A stretch of DNA of 64,000 bases from VXYL01 sp965199875 (GCA_965199875.1 OZ241346.1:4455353-4519352); one strand, 5' to 3'; shown: positions 10,001-17,221, counted from the first letter of the stretch. Notes: generated by a model from the sequence alone, not told the origin. Numbers and translations are program-made.

Positions 10001-10138
10001 GGCGGGGCCGACGGCGTCGCCGGAGCGCTGGCCGAAGGTTCGGGCAAGTGGCGGCTGTTGGTGGAGTCCGACGGTGTATTGGCGGTGATGAGCCTGCTGC
10101 AAGACGACGCCGGGCGCCTCACCAACCTGTCGCGGTAA
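4091..10138 (+). CDS. giant secreted FN3 / leucine-rich repeat protein with C-terminal ABAB module (2015 aa)
   Basis: The GTG start gives an Arg-rich N-terminus and a signal peptide (VILLACFAASVAALGAAPA, about residues 22-41). Six near-identical 97-residue fibronectin type III domains follow (about 43-617). Then come four blocks that each begin with an EIGDAALRxCVEQAL-type cap (about 618, 736, 959 and a variant at 1371), leading into SDS22/internalin-like 22-residue leucine-rich repeats. A diverged seventh FN3 lies at about 1276-1362. The C-terminal 460 residues are four tandem domains of about 115 residues in A-B-A-B order, also present in the proteins at 43852 and 49380. No sortase motif, transmembrane anchor or autotransporter barrel is seen. 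A surface or extracellular binding role is inferred from domains. The start is the least certain part. Confidence 0.85.
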   Translation: MRVLTTSDCPRTRGRCVRHLRPVILLACFAASVAALGAAPATSPQNLRAVVGDGQLTFHWDAVADATGYRYRMKADSAKWGAWTPVADGATSHTAENLANGTAYWFKVRAANGGRTGPPSAAISATPTSGEEEDEAPAAPPANLRAVVGDGQLTFHWDAVADATGYRYRIRADSAEWSAWTPVADGATSHTAENLANGTAYWFKVRAANGGRTGPPSAAISATPTSGEEEDEAPAAPPANLRAVVGDGQLTFHWDAVADATGYRYRIRADSAEWSAWTPVADGATSHTAENLANGTAYWFKVRAVHGGRTGPPSAAISATPTSGEEEDEAPAAPPANLRAVVGDGQLTFHWDAVADATGYRYRIRVDSAEWSAWTPVAGGATSHTAENLANGTAYWFQVRAMRGDEAGPASVEISATPTSAEDEEEAPAAAPANLRAVVGDGQLTFHWDAVADATGYRYRMKAGTAEWGAWASVAGGATSHTAEDLANGTAYWFQVRAMRGDEAGPASVEISATPTSAEDEEEVPAAAPANLRAVVGAGQLTFHWDAVADATGYHYRMKAGPAEWGAWTSVAGGATSHTAENLTSGTAYWFQVRAANGGGTGPASVEISATPAAEDLVEIGDAALRRCVEQALDKGAGEAISQKELTTLTSLSCRSAGVSNLSGIDAATSLAELDLRDNAVADIAAVAANTGLGSGDTVDLRGNPLNAAAHGTHIPALRNRGASVYFDKPAASPPVDIPDAALRHCVEQALDKAAGETITNSDMASLTYLGCYAGELSNLAGLEFGTSLTDLRIYADDISDLSPLAGLESLTNLELEFNSISDISPLSGLTSLNYLTILPSRTKAEREVNPIDDISALSNLTSLYVLLLDWTHVADVSPLRDLTALANVSLVNNRICDIGPLAQNVGLVAPDLVHLRGNPLGAAAHDTHIPTLQGRGVTVHFDPPTEAPAACSSAAEELVEIGDAALRHCVERALGKGAGQTISETEMATLSELSCGVRYDDEIPGRPRPDPVHNPHGTVSDLAGLEFAVNLSSLDLRGNETLFDLSPLAGLSSLTRLDLSDNDIDDLSPLAGLASLTHLLLVDNAVSDLSPLAGLASLRRLLLSRNAVSDLSPLSRLTSLTHLLLVDSAVTDLSPLGGLASLETLHLGSNAISDLSPLASLTSLTDLSLHQNVVADISGLAGLVSLDTLNLTGNLIVDVSALRGLEALTSLDLSSNRISDISPLVDNAGLGAGWLHPDYVDLQSNRIPCGTNAHGVHALRSRGASVFADAVRIGAPAQATATTGDGTVQLSWLAAPAGCHVVRYEVRYGIGESPDFGPWDAVENGAMNYTVDGLINGRRYAFEVRAIGGDGAGLVRRTEVALAEDPVGPVAIVDERLSAGIAQALGKATRPSQPGRPVASSQSSASEVVITQEDMATLTDLDLRGMDIADLTGLEYALNLRRLLLSGNRVTSLDAIEGLQFLSSLDLSANGLSDISSLSRLHALERLWLNDNEIADIWPLAANMELGAGEVRSHGSSDYVDLRGNPLNRDATQEHVPSLRERGAAVLVDDRAHLLPVFAAAGNRWRQSFARIVNPTDRHGEVDVTAIDESGNRLGPLTLPVGAGETVHFDSGDLENGNADIGMHSGVGAGAGAWRLELRSSLPIEVFAYMRHADGLVTSMTALAPDAYAQHRIPTFNPGSNGRQTSRLRVINPTDKMARVLLEGVDDGGTAASAAVTVPAGGVREFTAAALEQGVGPGIVDGGLGDGVGKWRLTATSYDGVHVLSVLDNPAGHRANLSTEPSGSGRVHHLPLFPSAASPGREGFVRVVNQSPRAGSVRVRAFDADGNAAPAGTLALPAHGAVHFNSRQLEQGNAKGLTGLAVAQGDWRLQLHSDLDLGVYGYVRTTSGFVDSIHETAPVTGTGAHRIVFFNPARNTRQASWLRIVNMGDTPANVRITGTDDDGTPAADPVRLTIPANATRELTAEDLETGGADGVAGALAEGSGKWRLLVESDGVLAVMSLLQDDAGRLTNLSR
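4226..5971 (+). repeat. six tandem 291-bp repeats encoding FN3 domains
   Basis: The AACCTGCGCGCCGTCGTCGG segment recurs at 4226 (diverged first two codons), 4517, 4808, 5099, 5390 and 5681, exactly 291 bp apart. Copies 2 and 3 differ by only a few bases, while copies 4 to 6 share a second version of the domain end (QVRAMRGDEAGPASVEISATP in copies 4-5). This points to recent expansion by unequal crossing-over and makes copy number likely to vary between strains. Short-read assemblies may miscount the units. Confidence 0.95.
7226..7690 (+). repeat. 66-bp leucine-rich repeat array
   Basis: Units begin CTCTCGCCGCTGGCTGGCCTC or close variants at 7226, 7292, 7358, 7424, 7490 and 7556, with a diverged unit at 7622. 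Each encodes a 22-residue LSPLAGLASLTxLxLxxNxVSD leucine-rich repeat of the SDS22/internalin class. The nucleotide-level similarity again indicates unit duplication within the gene. Confidence 0.9.
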
Positions 10139-10170
10139 GGTGAGGCGCAACCACGGCTAGATGCCGTTCG

Positions 10171-10992
10171 CTAGTAGCCTTGGAAGTCGGTCTCGCGGCG
10201 ATCCGCGAACGCCCGCATCCCCTCGACCGAGTCCCGCGACAGCCCCACCACCGGAATGGCCGATTCGGACCACTGCATGGCGCTGTCGAAGTCCAAGTGC
10301 GCCGTGCGCAGCGCGAGCATCTTGCCGAGCTTCTGGGCGATGGGCGGTCCGGCTTCCACCTGCAAGGCGAGTTCCATGGTCCTGGCTTCCAGTTCGTCCG
10401 GTTCCACCAGGTAGTTGGTGAGGCCGGATTCGTGCGCCTCTTCGGCGCTCATGAAGCGTCCGGTCATCATCAGCTCCATGGCCTTGCGCCAGCCGAGGAT
10501 TTTCGGCAGCGACCAGAATCCGCCCAGGTCCGCGAAGACGCCGCGCTTGACGTAGGCGACCTGGTAGCGCGCCGCCGTGGAACCCACCGCCAGGTCGCAG
10601 TGGCTGGCCAGGTCGAAGCCGGCGCCCACGCAAGGCCCGTTGATCATCGCGATCACCGGCACCTCCAAGCGCCGGAAGGCGATGTAGGTTTCCGTCTCGT
10701 GGCGGAAGTTCAGCCGGTAGCCTTCCGGGTCCGGGCCGTCGGTGGGCGGCGGCTCGCGGTGCGGATTGGCGGCGCCGCCCATGTCCATGCCGGCGCAGAA
10801 GCCGCGGCCAGCGCCGGTGACGACGACGCAGCGCACGCTGCGATCGAAGCGGGCGTCGACGAATATCTCGCGCAGTCGCCGCAGCAGCGGAAAGGTCAGC
10901 GCGTTCAGCTTGTTGGGCCGGTTCAGCGTCAGCCACAGGATGCCGTCCTTCTCGCCGCGGCGCTCCACCAGGACCAGTTCTTCGTCCGCCAT
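10171..10992 (-). CDS. enoyl-CoA hydratase/isomerase (crotonase) family protein
   Basis: The start at 10992 (MADEELVLVE) is preceded by GAGGAG at good spacing. A longer frame to 11166 adds 58 non-conserved residues and was not used. The 273-residue protein has the crotonase core: RPNKLNAL, the first oxyanion segment GRGFCAGMDMGG (about 62-73) and NGPCVGAGFDLASHCD (about 118-133). The two glutamates used by true hydratases are not evident. The first is an aspartate (GFDLA), and the second region reads YVKRGVFADLGG, more like isomerase, dehalogenase or hydrolase relatives. CoA-ester chemistry is therefore likely but the reaction is open. It is convergent with the giant gene, 32 bp away. Confidence 0.82.
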   Translation of the reverse strand: MADEELVLVERRGEKDGILWLTLNRPNKLNALTFPLLRRLREIFVDARFDRSVRCVVVTGAGRGFCAGMDMGGAANPHREPPPTDGPDPEGYRLNFRHETETYIAFRRLEVPVIAMINGPCVGAGFDLASHCDLAVGSTAARYQVAYVKRGVFADLGGFWSLPKILGWRKAMELMMTGRFMSAEEAHESGLTNYLVEPDELEARTMELALQVEAGPPIAQKLGKMLALRTAHLDFDSAMQWSESAIPVVGLSRDSVEGMRAFADRRETDFQGY

Positions 10993-11029
10993 TGCCGGAC
11001 TCCTCGATTGCGGTTGATGGGCCGTAAGT

Positions 11030-12625
11030 CTACTCGCAGCTGGCGCGCTCGCCATCTTCGTCGCAAGCCGGGCACGGCTCGCCACGCTGAACGACGTCGC
11101 CATCCTCGCAGACCGCCCAGTTGCGCCGAGTCGTCCAGTAGGCGCAGGCGGCGTCGGCGCTGACATCGAGGCCGTGCGCCACCAGCTTGCGCACCCAGCC
11201 GTCGCCTTTGCTCAGCAGATAGAGTTCGCCATCGTGGTCGATTCCAAGCCGGGCGTCCACGCGCCGGGTGCCGCGGCGATAGGTGTTCGGAAAGCCGGCG
11301 ACGTCCACGAGGTCCTGCTCCTTGCCGTCGACGACCAGGCGAAGTTCCTCGATGGTCGCCAACTCCGTCGCATCCAGGCGCTCGGCGTCGAAGGCGAAGA
11401 CGCGCCCGCGGGGGAAGTCGGTGAACACGTACCTGCCGCGCAGGTAGGGTATGGCAGAGCCTCGGTAGACGTAGCCGCCGCCGACGGCGAAGCCCTCGTC
11501 GTGGTCGTACTGCGCCACCGGATAGAGGTATTCCCGCGCATCCGCGGCCGGCCGCGGATACACCGGCCCGACCCGCCTTCGGTACTCGTGACCGGTGGCG
11601 AAGGCGCCCTCGCGCAGTCGCCAGCCGTAGTTGCCGCCGGCCTCGCCCAGATTCACCTCTTCGATCTGGTCCTGGCCGATGTCGGCAATGAACATCCGCC
11701 CGTCGGCGTCCCAGGAAAACTGCTGCGGATGGCGCAACCCGTAGGCCCATATCTCCTCCACTGCGAAGGCGTGGCCGACGAACGGATTGTCGGCGGGAAT
11801 GCCGTAGCCGCGACCCGTGGCGGCAGCGAGCGGATCGATGCGCGCCAAGGCGCCGAGGGGCGTTGCCAGATTCTGCCCGGCATCGACGGGATCGTGGGCG
11901 CCGCCGCCGTCGCCGAAGCCGACGTAGAGCAGGCCGAAGTCGCCGGAAGACTCCTCCGCGGTTGGATTGAAGGCGATGCTGCCGACGTTGTGGTTGGGCG
12001 CGAACTGGCCAACGCGCAGCACCTCCCGGGAGGTGCCGTGGAACACGTCGGCGCTCGGATCCGCCGCCGTCCACTCGCGGACGACGCTTTCCTGGACGTT
12101 GCCCGGGCGCTCCTCGAAGTCCGCCACGCCGCTGGCCGGCGTGGCGCTGAACGCCGTGTACAGCTTGCCGTAGCCGGGCTTTCCGGCAGCGGCGAAGTGC
12201 GGATGGAAGGCGAAGCCCATGAAGCCCGACTCGTTGGGGAATCGCGCGTTGCTGAAGCCGACATCCCGTGCGCGCAGATCCAGGTAGACGCCAGCCTCGC
12301 CGCCCTTCGGCCCGGTGAGGTAGAGAACTCCCCGCGTATCGTTGAACGCCAGCCGCTTGGAACCCGGCACCGGCAGCAGATACTGAATCCGCGCCACGGC
12401 ATCGTTGGCGCCGACGCCAGGCGGCACCGGGTCCTCGGTTCGCGGCGCCTGCACGAAGGGTTCGAGAACGACCGTCAGGTCGCCCTTGACGATGGCCTCG
12501 GGAATGGGATCGGCAACGGCCTGCTGCGCCGACGCGGCCGGCCCGCCAAGCAGCGCCAACGCGATCGCCGCCGGCAGCCAGCGCACGGCGCGGCGCTGTT
12601 CAATGCACACTGCGAACCCATGCAC
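11030..12625 (-). CDS. secreted PQQ-dependent sugar dehydrogenase (glucose/sorbosone dehydrogenase family)
   Basis: The preferred GTG start at 12625 has AAGGA eight bases upstream and leads directly into a signal peptide (WLPAAIALALLGGPAASA). ATG codons at 12661 and 12691 are alternatives. The 531-residue protein has the soluble GDH/YliI-like six-bladed propeller signatures: GFMGFAFHPHF, LLYVGFGDGGGAHDP, WAYGLRHPQQFSWD, ADIGQDQIEEVN and GGNYGWRLREG. The C-terminus has a Cys-rich extension after about residue 490 (CAYWTTRRNWAVC, CPACDEDGERASC). Its function is not known; it may be a disulfide or metal-binding appendix. A periplasmic or extracellular location is expected. It is divergent from the sucrase/ferredoxin-like gene. 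Confidence 0.82.
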   Translation of the reverse strand: MHGFAVCIEQRRAVRWLPAAIALALLGGPAASAQQAVADPIPEAIVKGDLTVVLEPFVQAPRTEDPVPPGVGANDAVARIQYLLPVPGSKRLAFNDTRGVLYLTGPKGGEAGVYLDLRARDVGFSNARFPNESGFMGFAFHPHFAAAGKPGYGKLYTAFSATPASGVADFEERPGNVQESVVREWTAADPSADVFHGTSREVLRVGQFAPNHNVGSIAFNPTAEESSGDFGLLYVGFGDGGGAHDPVDAGQNLATPLGALARIDPLAAATGRGYGIPADNPFVGHAFAVEEIWAYGLRHPQQFSWDADGRMFIADIGQDQIEEVNLGEAGGNYGWRLREGAFATGHEYRRRVGPVYPRPAADAREYLYPVAQYDHDEGFAVGGGYVYRGSAIPYLRGRYVFTDFPRGRVFAFDAERLDATELATIEELRLVVDGKEQDLVDVAGFPNTYRRGTRRVDARLGIDHDGELYLLSKGDGWVRKLVAHGLDVSADAACAYWTTRRNWAVCEDGDVVQRGEPCPACDEDGERASCE

Positions 12626-12729
12626 CGCCGGAGTCCTTCGAGCCGCTTTGGGGCAGAACATATTGCCGCAAGTGGCGAGCCTTCGCAGCATCGTGCTACG
12701 GTAGTTGCTTGAATAGCTGGAGCCCCCAA

Positions 12730-13563
12730 GTGTCCCCGCAACGCAGCGAACGCGCCTACTGCTCGGAGCTGTGCCTGGCTTCGGGCGAGCCGATGCTCGG
12801 CACCGCCGGACAGGTGGACGTCTGGCTGCTGCTCGAATACCGCGGCGCCTGGCGGCGCAAGGCCCTTGAAGACAACGACCTCGACGCCGCCACCTGCCAG
12901 TGGCTGGAAGAAACCGTCGCGATGTACGCGGCGGATGGCCGCAAGGCCAGAGCCCAGTTCGTTCGACAGCCGGAGTCCGCCAGCGCGGGAGTCGCCCTGT
13001 TCGTCGGCAAAGACGGCCGGCTGCTTCGCCGCCACAGCGACAGCTACCGCGCCCTCGACGGGCTTGATGTTCGCTCGGCGGACTTTGACGAAGTCCAAGC
13101 GCCGCACTACTTCGTCTGCACCAACGGCCAGCGCGACCTGTGCTGCGCCCGCTACGGCCTGCCGACCTACGCCAAACTGCACGACGCGGTCGGTGGGCGC
13201 GTCTGGCAGACCACCCATGTCGGCGGGCATCGATTCGCCCCCAACGTGCTCGTGCTGCCCCAGGGCGCGCTCTACGGCCGAGTCTTCGCCGACGAAGCGG
13301 ACCGATTCGCAGAGGCGGTGGAACGCGGCGAACGCCCAGTGGCCTATCTGCGCGGACGATCCGCCTATCCGCCGGAAGCGCAGGTGGCCGAGTGCCGGCT
13401 GGACGGCGCCGCCACGCTGAAGGCCGTCCGCGGCGGCGAGGTCGTCTTCGAGACGCCAACCGGCGAGCCGCGCACGATCCGCGTCGAACGCGCCGAAACG
13501 CCGCTGCAAGTCGTTGCCAGCTGCGGCAAGAGCGAAACCGAAGCCGTCTTTCCCTTCCGCTAG
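12730..13563 (+). CDS. sucrase/ferredoxin-like family protein
   Basis: The GTG start at 12730 is preceded by GGAG at seven bases; an in-frame TTG at 12709 is less likely. The 277-residue product has the Suc_Fer-like pattern: an N-terminal CSELCLASGEPMLGTA segment, then HYFVCTNGQRDLCCARYG and a thioredoxin-like [2Fe-2S] ferredoxin half with THVGGHRFAPNVLVLPQG. Cysteines in FVCTNGQRDLCC are the likely cluster ligands, together with the HxGGHRFA block. Despite the family name, sucrase activity is not implied; these are usually redox proteins of unknown partner. It is convergent with the acyltransferase at 13596. Confidence 0.8.
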   Translation: MSPQRSERAYCSELCLASGEPMLGTAGQVDVWLLLEYRGAWRRKALEDNDLDAATCQWLEETVAMYAADGRKARAQFVRQPESASAGVALFVGKDGRLLRRHSDSYRALDGLDVRSADFDEVQAPHYFVCTNGQRDLCCARYGLPTYAKLHDAVGGRVWQTTHVGGHRFAPNVLVLPQGALYGRVFADEADRFAEAVERGERPVAYLRGRSAYPPEAQVAECRLDGAATLKAVRGGEVVFETPTGEPRTIRVERAETPLQVVASCGKSETEAVFPFR

Positions 13564-13595
13564 GCCCTTCCCTTTGCAGATGCCTGCGCAAGTCG

Positions 13596-14417
13596 CTAGC
13601 GCGGCAGGAAACGGCGTTCGCCGCGGCGCATGTTCCGGGTGACGAACTTGCGCAGCGCCACGGCCAGGTCGCCCGGATCGCCCGCCGGCGCGAACGCTTC
13701 GCCGATGGCGATTCGATAGCGTCCGCCGCGCTTGTTGATGACCTCGCGGAACAGCGTCATGTCCTTCAATTCCCGATTGCAGAACCACAGCAGGTAGTAC
13801 AGCGCCGAGTTGTGGCCCTGGATGTGTACCGGCAGGATCGGCGCGCCGTGCTTCTTCGCCAGAGCGAACGCGGTGGCCTGCCAAGGCCGCTCCCACAAGC
13901 CAAATGGGGTGGGGCGTGCCAGACGCCCGGAAGGAAAGACGACGATCAGGCGGCCGCCGTCAAAGGCCCGGCGAATCCCTTTGAGCGTCTCCCGGGTCTT
14001 CGCCAGACTGCGCTCCTCGTCGCGCCACTCCACCGGCACGATGCAGTCGGCGAGGCCGGGGCAAACGCGAATGGCGTCCCGGTTGGCGAAGAAGGTGACG
14101 TCGTCGCGTACCCGCGTCAGCGCATCGAACACGGCGATGCCGTCGGCGATGCCAGCCGGGTGGTTGGGCGTGACCAGCGCCACGCCGCGTCTCGGCACGT
14201 TCTCCAAGCCGGCGACGGCGACGCCCATGGCCAGCGTCCGCTGCAGATAGGCGAACGACTCGGCGCCGCTCAAGGGGGCGATGTCGTCGGCCATCTGACG
14301 CGCCAGATCGTACAGCAAGAGCGGTTTCATCCAGCGCTGCACGTGCTGCCACAGGCGCGGACGACGCAGCCAGTTGGTGGCGCGTTCTTCGATCAGCGTG
14401 TCGACGATGTGCGTCAT
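13596..14417 (-). CDS. membrane-associated 1-acyl-glycerol-3-phosphate-type acyltransferase
   Basis: The 273-residue protein has the PlsC-type acyltransferase blocks: NHPAGIAD (residues 85-92, the catalytic H and D with five residues between them, as in the NHPNxxxD subgroup), an FFANRDA segment, and FPSGR (161-165) for glycerol-phosphate binding. The start ATG overlaps the upstream hydrolase stop by four bases, which fixes it and implies translational coupling. It is the last gene of a four-gene minus-strand operon. The acceptor lipid is not determinable from the sequence. Confidence 0.82.
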   Translation of the reverse strand: MTHIVDTLIEERATNWLRRPRLWQHVQRWMKPLLLYDLARQMADDIAPLSGAESFAYLQRTLAMGVAVAGLENVPRRGVALVTPNHPAGIADGIAVFDALTRVRDDVTFFANRDAIRVCPGLADCIVPVEWRDEERSLAKTRETLKGIRRAFDGGRLIVVFPSGRLARPTPFGLWERPWQATAFALAKKHGAPILPVHIQGHNSALYYLLWFCNRELKDMTLFREVINKRGGRYRIAIGEAFAPAGDPGDLAVALRKFVTRNMRRGERRFLPR

Positions 14418-15196
14418 CGATGTTCGACGATGAACTCGGAAACGGCGCGGTTGAAGGCGTCCGCCGCCTGCATGTTCACCGCGTGGCCGCTGTCGACCTC
14501 GACGACGGACAGCCTCGGCATGGTCTTCTCCGCGAAGGCCCGGTGCGCCGCGAAGCGCTTCTCGAAGCGGCCGCAGACCAGGAGCGCCGGGCGCGTGTTG
14601 CGCTTGAGGTGCGAGCGCACGGACGCGGTGGGCATGGTGTGCTCGATTGCCGCCGCGATGCCCAGCGGGTCGATCCGCGCCGCGTCGGCCACCAGCGCGT
14701 CGCGCACCGGCCCGGGCAAGCGGCGGGCGCGTTTCGGATGCACCGCGATGCGTTCCACGGCTGCCAGGCCGCCCGTGCGAATGCGCTCGGCGGACTCCCG
14801 CGCCCCGGCCCGCCACGCACCCGCCAAGGCCTGGTCCGCGAATGCCGACGCCGAGTTGGTGAACACGTGGCCACGCACGCGGCCAGGATGCGCGAGCGCG
14901 TAGCGAATGCTGATCGCCGCGCCCAGCGAATAGCCGCAGACGAACCAGGTGTCCGCGCGCAGTTCTTCGCGGATGGCGTCGATGGCGGCCGCATAGCCGC
15001 CCGCCTCGTAGCGTTCGGACGCCGTGGGCGCGGGCGAACGGCCATGGCCGTACAGTTCCATCGGCACCGGGCGGCACACCTCGCTGAGCGCGGCAAGGTT
15101 CGGCTGCCACTGCGCCCGGCTGGCAAGGAAGCCGTGGATCAACAGCAGATAGGGGCCGTCGCCGTCGCACACCTCCCAGTGCGGCGCATCGGCCAT
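14414..15196 (-). CDS. alpha/beta-fold hydrolase
   Basis: A 260-residue protein with the alpha/beta hydrolase core: LLLIHGFLAS oxyanion loop (HG at 21-22), ELYGHGRS, the nucleophile elbow GYSLG with S90, and a C-terminal DSGHAVN supplying the catalytic histidine. Its size and the YGHGRS/GYSLGA motifs resemble MenH-like and BioH-like hydrolases. The start ATG abuts the upstream dehydrogenase stop with zero spacing, and the stop overlaps the next ATG. The substrate is unknown; the partners suggest handling of an acyl or lactone intermediate. Confidence 0.83.
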   Translation of the reverse strand: MADAPHWEVCDGDGPYLLLIHGFLASRAQWQPNLAALSEVCRPVPMELYGHGRSPAPTASERYEAGGYAAAIDAIREELRADTWFVCGYSLGAAISIRYALAHPGRVRGHVFTNSASAFADQALAGAWRAGARESAERIRTGGLAAVERIAVHPKRARRLPGPVRDALVADAARIDPLGIAAAIEHTMPTASVRSHLKRNTRPALLVCGRFEKRFAAHRAFAEKTMPRLSVVEVDSGHAVNMQAADAFNRAVSEFIVEHR

Positions 15197-16264
15197 CTAA
15201 AGCGCTCGTGCCACCGCGGCGCAGAACTCGGTGGTGCTGGCGCTGCCGCCCTGGTCCGGCGTCAGCGTCCGGCCGTCCGCATAGACCTGCGCCACGGCAG
15301 CTTCGAGGCGGCTCGCCTGGCCGTCGAAGCCGAGGTGCTGCAACATCATCGCCGCGGAAAGCAGGGTTGCGGTGGGATTGATGACGTTGCGCCCGGCAAT
15401 GTCCGGCGCGGTGCCGTGGGCGGGCTCGAAGTAGGCGTAGTCGGCGCCGAAGCAGCCGCTGGCGGCAAGCCCGAGGCTGCCGACCAGCCCGCCGGCGGCG
15501 TCGGAGAGGATGTCGCCGTACTGGTTCGGCATCACCACCACGTCGAACCGATGCGGCTCGCGGATCATGCGGCAGGCGAAGTCGTCGACGATGAAGGACT
15601 CGAACTCGATGTTCGGATGTTCGCTGGCCACCTGCCGCGCCACCTCCAGGAACAGGCCGTCGGTTTCGCGCAGCATGTTGTGCTTGGTGGCGCAGGCGAC
15701 CTTGCGTTTGCCGTTGCGCTGGGCCGCCAGCTCGAGGGCGAAGCGCACCACCCGCTCCGTGCCTTCGCGGGTGATCGCCTTGACCGCGTAGCGGCCGCGG
15801 CCGAGTTCGTGAACCGGCTTGCGCACGGTGCGCCCGGTCAGGTTCAGCGGCGCGAGGTCCTGCAAGTCGCCTTCGACGCCGACGTAGAGATCCTCCAGAT
15901 TCTCGCGCACGATGACGAAGTCGATGCCCTCCGCCTCGCGCAGCGGGCTGGCGCATCCCGGCAGGTAGCGGCAGGGACGCACGTTGGCATAGGTGTCCTT
16001 GCCCCAGCGCAGGTAGTGCAAGGCAGCGCCGGACTTGCCGCTGGTGGAACCGAACAGAGTCGTGTCGGCGTCGTCGATCATCTGCCTGGCAGCGGCCGGG
16101 AACGGCGAGCCGGTGTTCGCCTCGGCGGCCTCGCCCACTTCCGGGTACGCCCAGTGCAAGCCGATGTTCAGCGAGTCGAGCAGCGCCACGACCGGGCGCA
16201 CGGCTTCCGGGGCCGCATCGTCGCCTGGGATGACGGCTATGGTCTTCAGCACGGCGTTCGGCAT
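15197..16264 (-). CDS. isocitrate/isopropylmalate/tartrate dehydrogenase family protein
   Basis: The 355-residue protein belongs to the beta-decarboxylating dehydrogenases that oxidise a malate-type hydroxy acid with NAD(P) and metal. It shows VIPGDDAAPEAV, NVRPCRYLPG, VRENLEDLYVGVEG, the catalytic ATKHNM lysine region, GDILSDAAGGLVGSLG with the metal aspartates, and EPAHGTAPDIAGRNVINP for NAD binding. It is distinct from the true leuB at 57922, so it probably acts on another substrate (isocitrate, homoisocitrate or tartrate-like). It sits in the SDR-dehydrogenase-hydrolase-acyltransferase operon, four bases after the SDR stop. Confidence 0.82.
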   Translation of the reverse strand: MPNAVLKTIAVIPGDDAAPEAVRPVVALLDSLNIGLHWAYPEVGEAAEANTGSPFPAAARQMIDDADTTLFGSTSGKSGAALHYLRWGKDTYANVRPCRYLPGCASPLREAEGIDFVIVRENLEDLYVGVEGDLQDLAPLNLTGRTVRKPVHELGRGRYAVKAITREGTERVVRFALELAAQRNGKRKVACATKHNMLRETDGLFLEVARQVASEHPNIEFESFIVDDFACRMIREPHRFDVVVMPNQYGDILSDAAGGLVGSLGLAASGCFGADYAYFEPAHGTAPDIAGRNVINPTATLLSAAMMLQHLGFDGQASRLEAAVAQVYADGRTLTPDQGGSASTTEFCAAVARAL

Positions 16265-16268
16265 CAGT

Positions 16269-17102
16269 CTATGCCGGAAATAGCTGTGCGCCGCCGTCCA
16301 CGCGCAGCACCTGGCCGCTGATGTAGGACGACTCTTCGGTGACCAGAAACTCCACGCAGCGCGCCACTTCCTCCGGCCAGCCGTAGCGGGTGAGCGCGCC
16401 TTCGCGGGTCTTGCGCTCGTCCTTGGTCGGGCGGCTGGCGACGAAGCGGGCGGTGATGATCTCCCCCGGCGCGATGACGTTGGCGTACACGCCGTAGGGG
16501 CGCAGCTGCGCCGCCAGGCAGCGCGTGTACTCGTGTACCGCCGCCTTCGCCGTGCCGTAGATCACTTCCGAACGATGGCCGCCGAGGCCGGCAATGCTGC
16601 CGACGGTGACGATCCAGCCGCGGTTGCGCTGCATCATTTCCGGCACCACTTCGCGGCAGACGAGAATGCAGGTCATCAGATTGCGCTCCAGCACCGTGCG
16701 CACGTCGTCGATGGACACCTCCACGGCGTCGTTCACCACCGGCTTGCCGGCCCGCTCGCCGCCGGTGCCTTGGGCGCCGATGTCGCCGCCGGCGTTGTTG
16801 ACGAGGATGTCGATGCGGCCGAAGCGCTCGCGGATCTGCGCGGTCAGCTCCTTCACCGTCCCTTCCGAGGCGAGGTCGCCATGGACGGCCAGCACCTCTG
16901 CGTCGTGCGCTTCGGCGATGGCCGTGGCCACGGCTTGCAGGGATTCCGCCTCGTCGAAGGCGCGGGTGGATACCGGCGTGGTGCCGTGAACGACCACCTT
17001 GGCCCCGAGGCCCGCCAAGTGGTCCGCGACCACGCGCCCGATGCCCCGCGACGAACCGGTTACCCAAGCGACCCGCCCGGCTAGGCGACCTTGCTCTGCC
17101 AT
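16269..17102 (-). CDS. SDR family oxidoreductase (first gene of operon)
   Basis: The start at 17102 follows a GGGGGA-rich Shine-Dalgarno. A longer frame to 17189 adds 29 unconserved residues. The protein has TGSSRGIG (cofactor glycines), DILVNNAGGDIG, a VTVGSIAGLGG serine region, the active-site YGTAK and a C-terminal SSYISGQVLRVDGGAQLFPA. The last segment is typical of 3-oxoacyl-ACP reductase-like SDRs. It starts the four-gene minus-strand operon and is divergent from the amidohydrolase at 17222, with 119 bp between the two starts. Confidence 0.85.
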   Translation of the reverse strand: MAEQGRLAGRVAWVTGSSRGIGRVVADHLAGLGAKVVVHGTTPVSTRAFDEAESLQAVATAIAEAHDAEVLAVHGDLASEGTVKELTAQIRERFGRIDILVNNAGGDIGAQGTGGERAGKPVVNDAVEVSIDDVRTVLERNLMTCILVCREVVPEMMQRNRGWIVTVGSIAGLGGHRSEVIYGTAKAAVHEYTRCLAAQLRPYGVYANVIAPGEIITARFVASRPTKDERKTREGALTRYGWPEEVARCVEFLVTEESSYISGQVLRVDGGAQLFPA

Positions 17103-17221
17103 GTCGTCCGTCCCCCGCGGCCTGTGCGAAGCGTCGAGTGTAGTCGATTTCTTCCTTCGCGCCTTGCCGAAGGCGCGCCAACGCGACACACTCCCGCTCT
17201 CCCAATTGGCTTGAGGCAGGC

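Noticed and set aside
15197..16264. Calling this a second leuB.
   Set aside because: A clear leuB lies in the leuCDB operon at 57922, and this protein's operon partners are unrelated to leucine synthesis.
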